Positions 1 through 8,512 are shown, counted from the stretch's first letter. The stretch: DNA of 50,631 nucleotides from Chryseobacterium sp. RU37D (GCF_900156075.1 NZ_FTMM01000024.1:1-50631), one strand, 5' to 3'. Numbers and translations are program-made. Notes: generated from the sequence alone by a model not told the origin.

Positions 1-38
1 TTAAAAGCTGGATCATAGATTTTTCGCCCTTGTTTCAT
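1..38 (-). CDS. IS3-like transposase OrfA, N-terminal 12 codons only (cut by window edge)
   Basis: Read leftward from 38, the sequence opens with ATG and encodes MKQGRKIYDPAFK-like residues before the window ends. That matches, from memory, the start of IS3-family OrfA proteins of Flavobacteriia, which begin with a basic stretch followed by K-I-Y-D-P-x-F-K and lead into a helix-turn-helix DNA-binding domain. Only the start is visible, so intactness, the partner OrfB and the insertion-sequence ends cannot be judged. The call rests on about a dozen residues. Confidence 0.55.
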   Translation of the reverse strand, partial: MKQGRKIYDPAF

Positions 39-414
39 ACGTTAAAATTAAGGTTTTATGCTTAACTCTAACTGGAAGCTAAATTAGTATATCCAAAATA
101 AAGTTATACCTGAATATTAAAGCTGTTGAAAATAAATAAAAATCAAAACTTATTTTGCAACTGAAAAACTCCATGGGAGTTTTATCTGTGTAGAAAATAT
201 ATTTAAAATAAAGTGCGTTCTAATTTTATAGCAATCCTACGGATTGCACGTGGCTTTATTTCGCATTCGCCACACAGATTCTGCTCCTAAAGGAGCATTT
301 TGTGACTTTTGTGATAATTTTTTTTAACTTTAAACAACTTTATTCTTAAAGCTTTAATAATACTTAGATGGTTTAGATTTTAAAAAGCAGATAAATTGCA
401 TAGAATAATCATCA
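39..414. other. Intergenic region with a paired-hairpin element
   Basis: No credible gene is seen in these 376 AT-rich bases. The region holds the upstream side of the transposase gene and the paired inverted repeats at 231-297, listed separately. I could not identify the terminal inverted repeat of the insertion sequence. Confidence 0.6.
231..297. repeat. Paired-hairpin intergenic element, copy 1
   Basis: Two perfect short inverted repeats lie 34 bases apart: GCAATCC-TAC-GGATTGC at 231-247 and TGCTCCT-AA-AGGAGCA at 282-297. Between them GTGGC (250-254) can pair with GCCAC (269-273). The design of two 7-bp stems with tiny loops in non-coding DNA resembles dispersed intergenic repeats of Bacteroidota. 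Another pair with different stem sequences lies at 37119-37164. Confidence 0.55.
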
Positions 415-1653
415 TTAATTATACTTTATCGCCTTCACCGGAGAAATCTTACTGATCAGATAACTCGGAATAATCAAAGCCAAAGCCGAAATAATCAAAA
501 TCCCAACAGAAATAGAAATAATGGCAATGGGATTAAGGTCTACAGGAACCGTACTTACATAGTAATTTTCGGGATTTAACTTAATAATTCCAAAAAATTT
601 CTGGATAAGAATAAGTCCAAGGCCGATTGCATTTCCGTACAGAAGCCCAGGAATCATTATGATCAGGGTATAGTTGATAAAGGTCGCCCTGATCTGGGAA
701 TTACTGGCTCCCAGTGTTTTTAATAACCCGATGGAATTAGTTCTTTCAATAATCAGAATGAGAAGAACCATAATAATATTGATGACCACCACAATAAGCA
801 TAATAATGATAATCAATGCAATATTGGTATCAAAGATACTGATCCAGTCGGTGATTTGAGGATATTTTTCCGTTGCTTTTTCGGCATAGTTTTTATAACC
901 GATAAGTTTTTCAATTTCAGGGAAATCGCGATCAATATCGTTAACATTTTTAAGGAATATGTCCAGTCCGCCCACTTCATCAGGCTTCATATCCTGGATC
1001 TTTCTTACATGGTTGATTCCGCCGATCACAAACTGATCATCAATCATTTTTATGTCAGTTTTATAAATGCCGACGACTTCAAATTTTCTATAAACCGGCT
1101 GCTTCATATCTGACCTTGAAAAAACAGTAACAATGCTGTCTTTCAGTTTTAAATGAAGGTCACTGGCGATTTTTTGGGAGATTGTAACACCGTTATTGTA
1201 TCCGATTTCTGTTACTTTAGGAGTTGTTCCGGCAATCAGGAATTTTTTAAATCTTAGGCTGTCAAAATCCTTCCCAATACCTTTATAAATGATTCCCGCG
1301 AAATTATGTTCATTACGCATAATCCCCGTCACTGTGGCATATTTCTGAACGGCTTCCACATCGGGAAGTTCCTGAATTTTTTTAATATTCAGTCCCTGAT
1401 TATCAAGAACTGATGTATTGTAGGAAGAATTTGAGCGCGTAGATTTTACGGTAATATGCCCGCTGAAATCTGCCAGTCTCTCTTTAATAGCCTTCTTAGA
1501 GCCGAATCCGGTGGAGACGGTAATTAAAGAAACAATGATTCCCAACGCCACAGAGAGTCTGCCGATGAAGATGATAACCCTCGAAAGGTTATTTTTATTA
1601 TCTTTGGAAAATGCTATTTTTCTAGAGAAATATAAAGGAAATTTCAAACCCAT
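415..1653 (-). CDS. ABC transporter permease, FtsX/LolC-LolE type
   Basis: A 412-residue inner-membrane protein with the MacB/LolE layout: one membrane segment near residues 25-50, a large periplasmic domain of about 230 residues, then three membrane segments in the last 150 residues. The phrase T-N-S-I-G-L-L-K-T-L-G-A-S-N before the second segment is typical of FtsX-family permeases. Such proteins work with an ATPase, which is not next door, to extract lipoproteins or other envelope substrates. The ATG at 1653 is chosen because family members begin near the PLYFSRKIAF stretch. An upstream in-frame ATG at 1716 would add 21 atypical residues and run further into the divergent gene. The start codon overlaps that of the muramidase gene in one CATG. 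Confidence 0.85.
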   Translation of the reverse strand: MGLKFPLYFSRKIAFSKDNKNNLSRVIIFIGRLSVALGIIVSLITVSTGFGSKKAIKERLADFSGHITVKSTRSNSSYNTSVLDNQGLNIKKIQELPDVEAVQKYATVTGIMRNEHNFAGIIYKGIGKDFDSLRFKKFLIAGTTPKVTEIGYNNGVTISQKIASDLHLKLKDSIVTVFSRSDMKQPVYRKFEVVGIYKTDIKMIDDQFVIGGINHVRKIQDMKPDEVGGLDIFLKNVNDIDRDFPEIEKLIGYKNYAEKATEKYPQITDWISIFDTNIALIIIIMLIVVVINIIMVLLILIIERTNSIGLLKTLGASNSQIRATFINYTLIIMIPGLLYGNAIGLGLILIQKFFGIIKLNPENYYVSTVPVDLNPIAIISISVGILIISALALIIPSYLISKISPVKAIKYN

Positions 1654-2848
1654 GAATTTAGATTTCAAAATTAAAAATTTACTTCTTATTTGCCTAATTT
1701 TTTTAGGAGTATTCACCCAATATTATTCTCAGACTAAAGATAAAGCCGATTTTAGAACAGGAGCTGATCAGCCTGAGCTTTATTTACCTTTATTAAAAGG
1801 AAAAACTATCGGGGTGGTGACCAATCAGACCGGACTGATGAGTGATAAAACCCATGTGGTGGATTTTCTGGTAAAAAACGGAATCAAAATCAAATCGATT
1901 TTTGCTCCGGAACATGGTTTCAGAGGCGATGCGGATGCGGGTGAGAAAGTAAAAAACGGAGTAGATGTGAAAACGGGAATTCCTATCGTTTCACTTTACG
2001 GAAATAATAAAAAGCCAAAACCTGAACAATTAAAGGGAATTGATATTGTTTTGTTTGACATTCAGGATGTTGGAGTGAGATTTTACACCTATATTTCAAC
2101 TTTAACTTATCTGATGGAAGCCGGTGCAGAAAATAATGTAGAGATTATGGTCTTAGACAGGCCCAATCCGCATGACGGCTATACCGACGGCCCGGTTCTG
2201 AAGAAAAAGTGGTCAAGCTTTGTAGGAATGCACGAAGTTCCGGTAGTTTATGGTTTAACAATTGGGGAATACGGGAAAATGGTCAATGGAGAAAAATGGC
2301 TAAAAAATGGAGCTCAGGCAAAATATACTCTAATTCCCATGAAAAATTATCATAAAAAATCACGTTACCCCATTTTGGATAAACCTTCACCTAATTTACC
2401 CAATGATAAGTCAATAAATTTATACCCAAGTCTATGTTTTTTTGAAGGAACGCAGGTGTCTGTAGGAAGAGGCACAGATTTGCCTTTTCAGATTTATGGC
2501 TCACCATGGACGTCAGGTTTACCTTATCAGTTTACTCCAAAGCCTAACTTCGGTGCAAAAGATCCATTTTTAAATGGAAAGCTTTGTTATGGAGAAAATC
2601 TATCTAATTATCCGAATGATTTAAGGGAAATAAACTTAGAATGGGTAATTAAAGCTTATAAAAATTATAAAAACCCACAGCTTGATTTTTTCCTGAAAAA
2701 TTTATGGTTTGATACATTAGCCGGAAATGATGAGCTGAGAAAACAGATTATCGCTGGAAAATCAATTCAGGAAATCAAAACATCATGGAAGTTGGATCTT
2801 GAAAAATTCGAAAAGATTAGGACAAAATATGCTGTCTATGAAAATTAA
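1652..2848 (+). CDS. NamZ-like exo-beta-N-acetylmuramidase (DUF1343), secreted
   Basis: A 398-residue protein with a signal peptide at residues 1-25 (hydrophobic LLLICLIFLGVF, then S-Q). The DUF1343 signatures G-V-V-T-N-Q-T-G, F-A-P-E-H-G-F-R-G, D-I-Q-D-V-G-V-R-F-Y-T-Y and L-D-R-P-N-P follow, with E-G-T-x-V-S-x-G-R-G-T further on. The family includes NamZ, which releases N-acetylmuramic acid from the non-reducing end of peptidoglycan fragments. This fits cell-wall recycling or scavenging in the periplasm. The start at 1652 is set by the signal peptide; an earlier in-frame ATG at 1511 would add 47 residues antisense to the permease gene. Hydrolase class is well supported, exact substrate is inferred. 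Confidence 0.88.
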   Translation: MNLDFKIKNLLLICLIFLGVFTQYYSQTKDKADFRTGADQPELYLPLLKGKTIGVVTNQTGLMSDKTHVVDFLVKNGIKIKSIFAPEHGFRGDADAGEKVKNGVDVKTGIPIVSLYGNNKKPKPEQLKGIDIVLFDIQDVGVRFYTYISTLTYLMEAGAENNVEIMVLDRPNPHDGYTDGPVLKKKWSSFVGMHEVPVVYGLTIGEYGKMVNGEKWLKNGAQAKYTLIPMKNYHKKSRYPILDKPSPNLPNDKSINLYPSLCFFEGTQVSVGRGTDLPFQIYGSPWTSGLPYQFTPKPNFGAKDPFLNGKLCYGENLSNYPNDLREINLEWVIKAYKNYKNPQLDFFLKNLWFDTLAGNDELRKQIIAGKSIQEIKTSWKLDLEKFEKIRTKYAVYEN

Positions 2849-2919
2849 TGATGTTGAATTGTGAATTGTGAATTTACGTATTATGTTTGTGGTTAAAAAA
2901 TTGATAATTTACTTTAAAA

Positions 2920-3123
2920 TCAATCAAAATTTTGTGGGGTTTTATCGTTTTTACCTTTATTCAAAATAAATAATCCTATAGACAGACCGATTACACCTGC
3001 ACCTGCTGTCATTAAAGCCCTTTCCAGCTTGTCAGACTCGTGGCTGCCAATGTAATTCATTAAAAAAAGAATGACAAAAGTAATGGCCGAAATAATAAGA
3101 TGGTTCTTCCCGAATATTTTCAT
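2920..3123 (-). CDS. Small two-helix membrane protein, unknown function
   Basis: A 67-residue protein with two hydrophobic segments, about residues 8-25 and 38-55, separated by the charged stretch SHESDKLER, and a polar C-terminus. No recognised family. It follows the DUF3575 gene by 4 bases and shares its strand, so it is probably the last gene of the thioredoxin-DUF3575 operon. The tight spacing is the main reason to accept it as real. Confidence 0.6.
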   Translation of the reverse strand: MKIFGKNHLIISAITFVILFLMNYIGSHESDKLERALMTAGAGVIGLSIGLFILNKGKNDKTPQNFD

Positions 3124-3127
3124 TGAA

Positions 3128-3751
3128 TTATTTTAATTTATAAGAGATCATCACACCTCCTCTGTAAGGAAGGATTTCTCCGCTTTTGTTGAAGCCTATG
3201 GCCTCATCATAACGTCTTCCGGTTCCTCTTTCATAGCCTTTATAAAAATCTTGAGAAGTTCCTACTGTTGCGTATAAATCAATATTCCATCTATCAGAAA
3301 TTTTGAATTGATATCCTCCGGTAATTCCAAATATAATAGAGAATCCTTTCTGATAAACATTTGGATAATCAAAGCTTTCACCTTTTTCATTAGTAAAAGT
3401 ACCTCCGCTCCAGTAATTCCATTTTTGTAATTTGAAAACTGCAGTAGAGATATTTGCACCCAGATACCAGTGTTTAAAAGCTTCGTCAAAATAATACCTG
3501 CCTTCAAAAGAAGCGGAATAATACTGAAATTCATGCCCTGCAAATAATTTCCAAGGAGAAATTAATACATCACCCTGCAGCGTATATTTTTTACTTAACT
3601 GATGCTCCAGACCTACATTGACAACAGCGATCGGTAATAATAAGGCATTTCCTTTGAGATAAATGCTTGTTTTGTGATCTTGTTCCTGAGCCTTTAGATT
3701 TCCTAGAAATAATAAGGTAAGGAAGCTTATAATAATTTTAATTTTCAACAT
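3128..3751 (-). CDS. DUF3575-type outer-membrane beta-barrel protein
   Basis: A 207-residue protein with a signal peptide (residues 1-21, ending L-K-A-Q) and alternating beta-strands rich in aromatic residues, ending in the strand GGVMISYKLK. The phrases K-G-N-A-L-L-L-P-I-A-V-V-N-V-G-L-E and W-K-L-F-A-G-H-E-F-Q-Y-Y match the DUF3575 pattern of small Bacteroidota outer-membrane barrels. Its function is unknown. It lies 5 bases after the thioredoxin-domain gene and 4 bases before the small membrane protein gene, suggesting one transcript for envelope proteins. Confidence 0.75.
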   Translation of the reverse strand: MLKIKIIISFLTLLFLGNLKAQEQDHKTSIYLKGNALLLPIAVVNVGLEHQLSKKYTLQGDVLISPWKLFAGHEFQYYSASFEGRYYFDEAFKHWYLGANISTAVFKLQKWNYWSGGTFTNEKGESFDYPNVYQKGFSIIFGITGGYQFKISDRWNIDLYATVGTSQDFYKGYERGTGRRYDEAIGFNKSGEILPYRGGVMISYKLK

Positions 3752-3756
3752 ATGTG

Positions 3757-4932
3757 TTATTTGATTTGCTTTAATAGTTCATCAGCCAAAGTGGTATTTT
3801 TCTGGGCCTGAGCTGCTATATTTTTAGACATTTCGGCATAGGTTTTAGCCATGTCTTTGTTTCCTGTTAAGAAATATAGTTTTGCCAGTATATAAGTGTT
3901 TTCGGATGTTTCGCCTCTCATTACAGACTTTTCTGCCCATTCGGCGGCTTTTTTTAAAGATGCTGGAGTTTTAACATGATCTGAGAATATCCACGCTGCT
4001 TTTAATAATTCATTGGGCTGAAAAGCGTCTGGATCCTTATAGTAGGCCAAAGCTGCTTTTTCATATTCCGGGAAATCAGCATTTTGTTCGTAATAGCTTA
4101 ATTTTGTTTGGTTTAGCTTTGCCTCTGCATCATGTTTTCCGACCAACGGCTCGGCTGTTTTCATGAAATATTCTTCATTGATCTTTTTATTTTTCTGATC
4201 AATAGACTGTTCTACAACTTTAGCTAGCTTTAGCTGATTATCAAACTCTTTATATGTATCCTCAGGCAAAAACTTTATGATTTCCACTTTTCTTTCGGCA
4301 AAAACTTTATAATTTTTATCTTCTGTGGATTTTAAGAAGTAAAGCAATAATCCTACATCATCTTTAGAAAGTTCTTCTGTTTTCTTTTTGTTTTCAAAAT
4401 ATCTTTCTGAAGCTTTTTTAGCAAAATCAAAATCTGAAGAAGAATTCAGCTTCATAATATTGATAAGGAATTCTGGATCTTTTTCGCCGTTTGCAAAACG
4501 TTCCTTTAATGAACCTTTTTTGTTGTTGGGTGAATTAATATCCTGAGCCATAGAAAGAAAAAGACTTTCTTCCATATAGCCGAAGTTTTGTGAAACAAGC
4601 TCCCCGTCACCATTCAGGAATAGATAAGTGGGATAGGAACGTACTCCATATTTAGCCGCAATATCTCTTCCTTCACCTTTTTCCATATCAAATCTTGCAT
4701 TCACAAAATTTGAATTATAATAATCTCCGACTGATTTTTTAATGAAAATATTTCTTTCCATCATTTTGCAGGGACCACACCAAGAGGCATAAGCATCAAT
4801 AAAAATAATTTTATTTTCTTTTTTTGCTTTTGCGATAAGATCCTTAAATGGTAGATCCTGAAACTGTATTGCTTCTTGAGAAAATGCAACGATGCTGGAA
4901 AATAATAATAACCCGGAGATGATCTTCTTCAT
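3757..4932 (-). CDS. Periplasmic thioredoxin-domain protein with helical C-terminal region
   Basis: A 391-residue protein with a signal peptide (residues 1-18) and a thioredoxin fold at about 25-130 carrying the redox motif W-C-G-P-C (Cys52, Cys55) and the cis-proline region V-R-S-Y-P-T-Y-L-F. The remaining 250 residues are mostly helical, charged and probably repeat-like (TPR-like near residues 300-390). It resembles DsbD-gamma/thiol-disulfide interchange proteins of Bacteroidota that reduce or fold exported proteins. As first gene of a three-gene operon it may serve envelope proteins, but its partner is not shown by the sequence. Confidence 0.82.
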   Translation of the reverse strand: MKKIISGLLLFSSIVAFSQEAIQFQDLPFKDLIAKAKKENKIIFIDAYASWCGPCKMMERNIFIKKSVGDYYNSNFVNARFDMEKGEGRDIAAKYGVRSYPTYLFLNGDGELVSQNFGYMEESLFLSMAQDINSPNNKKGSLKERFANGEKDPEFLINIMKLNSSSDFDFAKKASERYFENKKKTEELSKDDVGLLLYFLKSTEDKNYKVFAERKVEIIKFLPEDTYKEFDNQLKLAKVVEQSIDQKNKKINEEYFMKTAEPLVGKHDAEAKLNQTKLSYYEQNADFPEYEKAALAYYKDPDAFQPNELLKAAWIFSDHVKTPASLKKAAEWAEKSVMRGETSENTYILAKLYFLTGNKDMAKTYAEMSKNIAAQAQKNTTLADELLKQIK

Positions 4933-5172
4933 TTTTCAAATAAAATTTAAAAAGCGAATATACTTATTTTAAACGTAAATGAGTGCCGGATATTATTGAA
5001 ATAAGATTGGTTTTAATAGGTTTAACAAGATTTAACATTGTATTGGTGAATGGAACGGAATTTTTTTTAAAGAATTTTTATTAATAGCCTAATCTTAAAA
5101 CAGTAATTTTGCTTTGTAATAAGCTAAATTCATAATAGAAAAGACTACCTCCTATTGTGGGATATCGGATAA

Positions 5173-5835
5173 TTATAGATTATACTCGTAATCTACCTTC
5201 AGCTCATTATTTACATGGCTAATTCCGGGAGTTTTCCATACAATACGACCAGCTTCTTCTTTCTGATGCCATGTATGTACGGTTCCTTTTAAGGTAACTG
5301 TTTTTCCGGATATGGATACTTCAATCTCACTGCTGTCAATAGAGCTTCTGTCCAAAGCTTTTTCGATATCTTTTTTTTCAGGAGTACCTGAAATTTCTGA
5401 ATCAATGGTAATATTGTTGTAGATTCCTTTTACTCCGGGAAGATATTTTATAGAACTTTCTGTAATGTCCCTCAGATAATCCCAGGATACCTCACCCTCA
5501 AGGTTTACCCAGCCATTTTCAACTTTTACGATTATTTTTTTTTCAGGAATAAATGAGTTTGATTTAAATGCAGCAATAATTTCGTTGGCAATCTCTTCGT
5601 CAGTTTTTGGTCTCGATATGGGTAATTGTACATCTATATGTACGACCAGGACTTTCACCCCCGAAACATTTTTTGCGGCATGCTCGGCCTGCAGTTTTTT
5701 TGCATAATTGTCAACAGTACCCGTAAGAGAAACGACTCCGTTTTTTACAATAACCCCGATTTCCGCTGAATGGAGCTGGGGTTCCCATTTTAGAGCATCC
5801 TGAACGTCTTTTTGTAATTCTGCATTTGTTTTCAT
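5173..5835 (-). CDS. Triple BON-domain protein (OsmY-like)
   Basis: A 220-residue protein made of three consecutive BON domains (about residues 4-72, 80-147 and 150-218), each with the pattern V-x-N-G-x-V-x-L-x-G-x-V and a following helix. BON domains bind phospholipid surfaces, and OsmY-type proteins are induced by osmotic or stationary-phase stress. There is no signal peptide, so it is predicted to be cytoplasmic or membrane-peripheral. It is transcribed away from the L,D-transpeptidase gene. A TATCTTTT -7-like box lies at 5876-5883 and a TGAT-N4-ATCA palindrome at 5909-5920, which suggests control by an FNR-type regulator such as the one at 9805. Confidence 0.88.
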   Translation of the reverse strand: MKTNAELQKDVQDALKWEPQLHSAEIGVIVKNGVVSLTGTVDNYAKKLQAEHAAKNVSGVKVLVVHIDVQLPISRPKTDEEIANEIIAAFKSNSFIPEKKIIVKVENGWVNLEGEVSWDYLRDITESSIKYLPGVKGIYNNITIDSEISGTPEKKDIEKALDRSSIDSSEIEVSISGKTVTLKGTVHTWHQKEEAGRIVWKTPGISHVNNELKVDYEYNL

Positions 5836-5875
5836 TGCTGTAAATTTTTATTCTTCAAAGTTCCACAACCCTTAT

Positions 5876-5883
5876 AAAAGATA
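5876..5883 (-). promoter_or_regulatory. Candidate -7 box of the BON gene
   Basis: On the minus strand the bases read TATCTTTT, seven of eight matching the Bacteroidota -7 consensus TAnnTTTG. It lies 40 bases before the start codon. The centre of the palindrome at 5909-5920 is 31.5 bases from its first base, almost the spacing seen at the YceI promoter (30.5). Confidence 0.45.
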
Positions 5884-5908
5884 CGATGACCCACATCACA
5901 ATGAAAGA

Positions 5909-5920
5909 TGATCTAGATCA
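5909..5920. promoter_or_regulatory. FNR/FixK-like palindrome, site 1
   Basis: The perfect 12-bp palindrome TGATCTAGATCA fits the core TGAT-N4-ATCA of the FNR/FixK box. Its centre lies 79 bases before the BON start codon, and its distance to the -7-like box suits a class II activator position near -42. Confidence 0.55.
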
Positions 5921-6122
5921 GATCCTATGGGAGCTTCTTACTTATTTTAAAGCATATCTTTTTATTACTCCACAATATAAGAATGTAAAAACCAAACCAT
6001 TTTCTGACCTGAGTTTAAAAGCCTGTTATAAAATTGCTGGTCACAATGTCATGAAATTCATTTTTACAGCTTGTAATATGTTCCGGAGGATAATTAATTC
6101 ATTATGGTATCATTTTTTTTAG

Positions 6123-6134
6123 TGATGGGTATCA
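6123..6134. promoter_or_regulatory. FNR/FixK-like palindrome, site 2
   Basis: The sequence TGATGGGTATCA again fits TGAT-N4-ATCA with both half-sites perfect. Its centre is 56 bases upstream of the L,D-transpeptidase start codon and 22.5 bases from a possible CAATTTTG -7 box, so the spacing differs from site 1 and the true promoter box is uncertain. Confidence 0.5.
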
Positions 6135-6184
6135 TTGTTCGGACAGAGCGCAATTTTGAAATTTACATTATTAAATGACAAGTC

Positions 6185-7567
6185 ATGAAAAAGTTTATAA
6201 ACTTCGCTGTTCTTTTTTTCTGTACTGTCTACAGTAGTATAGTAAGCGGTCAGAATACAAAAACAAATCCTGAAATTACTTTGTTTCTTAAAGATAATGC
6301 CTGTCTTTCTACACTGCATTTTCCAAAATCTGTCATACGGTTTTATACCCGCAATGATACTGAATATGCCTGGGTAAATGTTGCAAATAAACCCGATCAG
6401 TCTGAAGCGGCGGTGCTTCTGCTGGAATACTCTTATCGGTTTGGATTATCCTTGTCTGATTATTACCGTGATGTCGTTTCACTGGAAAAATTAAGAAAAC
6501 TCGGAAGTATTTCCGCAGGAGCAGATATGAAAGGTCAAGCGATGTTTGATATTCTGATGACAGATGCACTTATAACTTTTATTAATAATTTGCATTTTGG
6601 AAAATATAATCCGTCTTACAGCCCCTCTTATATTGATACGAACTATATTAATAAGTTCCGGTCAGACGATGTGTTGCAAAAAGCCAAGAATGATGGAGAC
6701 TTTGTAAAATCAGTTCTTGAAGTTCAGCCTAAAATTAAAGCTTATAAAGATTTCCAGAACTATTTAAATATTTTTTATTCTGAGAGTCATTGTACAGAAA
6801 CTCAGGCCGGACTTGAGAAAATTATTATGAATATGGAACGCCTGAGATGGATCAGTATCCAAAATACACCTTATATTTTAATCAATATACCATCTTATAC
6901 ATTAGAATTTCATCAGAAAGATAAGACTTATGACTTTAAGGTGATTATAGGAAAACCTTCAAGCAAGACTCCTTTATTGGAAAGCTCTGTTAATTATTTC
7001 ACAACTGCACCCGACTGGAAAGTTCCCCAAGACATATTCGTAAAAGAAATGCTGCCTAAGATATTGAAAAACAGTAGATATCTGGCTGATCATCACTATA
7101 CTATTTATGATGAATATGGAAATGAAGTGGTAACAGTCTTATCCAAACTCAGCGAAATCCGCCGAAATCCTTATAGATATAGTGTGAGACAGTCGTCCGG
7201 ATATGACAATGCTTTGGGAGCGGTAGTTTTTAGGTTTCCCAATTCTTATGGAGTATATCTTCACGATACTTCTCAAAAACAATTGTTTAATAAAAATGAA
7301 AGAGCGTTTAGCCATGGGTGTATCCGGATAGAAAATGCCAAAGAACTTGCATCGCTTTTATTGAAAAATGATGGTGCAGAAAACAACATACCCGTTTTAG
7401 AAGCTGCAATGAAAGATTATAAAAGAAAAGATTTTGTACTGAAGCATCCCGTCCCTATCATCACCGTCTACCTTACTTGTTTAATAAAAGATGGAAAGCC
7501 ATTCTTTTATGAAGATATCTATCATCTTGATCCTTCGCTGGAAAATAAATTTAGTTTAAATAAATAA
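6185..7567 (+). CDS. L,D-transpeptidase (YcbB/LdtD-like, YkuD domain)
   Basis: A 460-residue exported enzyme: signal peptide at residues 1-22, a scaffold region at about 40-215 as in YcbB-type enzymes, and a YkuD catalytic domain at about 225-400. The catalytic signature S-H-G-C-I-R-I-E-N (His377, Cys379, Arg381) and the upstream His360 are present. Such enzymes form 3-3 cross-links in peptidoglycan or anchor proteins to it, using the active cysteine. The universal stress protein gene follows by 7 bases, so the two are cotranscribed, linking wall remodelling with the stress cluster. Site 2 upstream suggests FNR-type control. Confidence 0.92.
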   Translation: MKKFINFAVLFFCTVYSSIVSGQNTKTNPEITLFLKDNACLSTLHFPKSVIRFYTRNDTEYAWVNVANKPDQSEAAVLLLEYSYRFGLSLSDYYRDVVSLEKLRKLGSISAGADMKGQAMFDILMTDALITFINNLHFGKYNPSYSPSYIDTNYINKFRSDDVLQKAKNDGDFVKSVLEVQPKIKAYKDFQNYLNIFYSESHCTETQAGLEKIIMNMERLRWISIQNTPYILINIPSYTLEFHQKDKTYDFKVIIGKPSSKTPLLESSVNYFTTAPDWKVPQDIFVKEMLPKILKNSRYLADHHYTIYDEYGNEVVTVLSKLSEIRRNPYRYSVRQSSGYDNALGAVVFRFPNSYGVYLHDTSQKQLFNKNERAFSHGCIRIENAKELASLLLKNDGAENNIPVLEAAMKDYKRKDFVLKHPVPIITVYLTCLIKDGKPFFYEDIYHLDPSLENKFSLNK

Positions 7568-7574
7568 TCACATC

Positions 7575-8450
7575 ATGAGAACAATTGTAGTACCTACAGA
7601 TTTTTCGAAACCAGCAAGAAATGCTGCCTTTTATGCGCTTCGTCTTGCCAATGTTATGAAATCCAATATTCACCTTTGTCATGCATTTGGTCTGCCTGTT
7701 GAAAACCCTATGCTTGGGCAGACTGCCTGGGCTGTGTATGAATATCCGGCCTTGCAGAAGGAAAACAGTAAGGAATTAAAGGCCTTGAGAAAGGAATTGG
7801 AATTTAAATCAAAAATATTATGGGGCGAAGAGGCTTTTCCTTTTCATCCTTCGATATATTATGTCTGTGAAGGGCGTGATCCTATTCGGGTCATCAATGA
7901 TACTGCAGATAGTAATAAAACATTGCTTATTGTAATGGGAATGAAGGGTGCCGGAATGCTGACTCGTTTTTTATTTGGAAGCAACAGTATTAAAATGATT
8001 AAAAAGACACATCATCCACTTCTTTTAGTTCCTCAAAAACATAAATATAATGGACTGAACAAAATTGCTTTTGCCACAGATCTTGATAAAAAGGATGTGA
8101 AAGTAGCACAGGCATTACTAAGGTTTGCCAAATACTTCAATGCTGAACTTCTGATTACCTACATCATTCAAAGTAATAATGATATAATAGAAGATGCGGA
8201 ATATGAGCATAAAAAAAAGACATTCCTGAAAAACCTTGATGGCAAAATATGCTACAATTGTATTTACAGTGAGAATATTGATTACGGTTTGGATATCCTT
8301 AAAAGTAAAGATATTGATCTGTTGATCATGGGGCATCATTACCGGGGATTTTTCGAAAGCTTAGCAGGAAGCGGCCATGCCGTAAGGCAAGCCAACGAAA
8401 TGGAAATCCCGCTATTGATCATCCCTGAAAATGAACATGTCTATTTTTAA
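7575..8450 (+). CDS. Tandem universal stress protein
   Basis: A 291-residue cytoplasmic protein with two UspA domains (about 1-150 and 155-288). The first keeps the ATP-binding pattern G-x2-G-x9-G-S (GMKG near residue 123, then F-G-S-N-S). The second has M-G-H-H-Y-R-G near residue 250 and lacks a clean copy of that pattern, so it may not bind ATP. Tandem Usp proteins are typical of hypoxia and dormancy regulons. It follows the L,D-transpeptidase gene by 7 bases. Confidence 0.9.
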   Translation: MRTIVVPTDFSKPARNAAFYALRLANVMKSNIHLCHAFGLPVENPMLGQTAWAVYEYPALQKENSKELKALRKELEFKSKILWGEEAFPFHPSIYYVCEGRDPIRVINDTADSNKTLLIVMGMKGAGMLTRFLFGSNSIKMIKKTHHPLLLVPQKHKYNGLNKIAFATDLDKKDVKVAQALLRFAKYFNAELLITYIIQSNNDIIEDAEYEHKKKTFLKNLDGKICYNCIYSENIDYGLDILKSKDIDLLIMGHHYRGFFESLAGSGHAVRQANEMEIPLLIIPENEHVYF

Positions 8451-8493
8451 TTGTTTAAAATTTACATCTTTTAAATGTTTTTAATAAATATAA

Positions 8494-8512
8494 TTAGCTA
8501 ACGGTTAACTAA
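8494..8512. promoter_or_regulatory. Inverted repeat upstream of the histidine kinase gene
   Basis: TTAGCTAAC-G-GTTAACTAA forms 9-bp arms with one mismatch, in the 140-base gap between the universal stress protein and kinase genes. A -7-like TATCTTTA follows at 8560-8567. The arms differ from the TGAT/ATCA palindromes, so if it is an operator another protein may bind it. Confidence 0.4.

Larger units (their letters stand above)
5836..6184. other. Divergent regulatory region, BON gene / L,D-transpeptidase gene
   Basis: These 349 bases separate two divergent stress genes. I see no convincing gene. The region contains two TGAT-N4-ATCA palindromes (5909-5920 and 6123-6134), one close to each start codon, and -7-like boxes TATCTTTT (minus) and CAATTTTG (plus, 6151-6158). 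Confidence 0.6.

Noticed and set aside
5886..6122. 78-codon plus-strand frame between the BON and L,D-transpeptidase genes
   Set aside because: No family resemblance, unusual composition, and it covers a regulatory region with both FNR-like palindromes.
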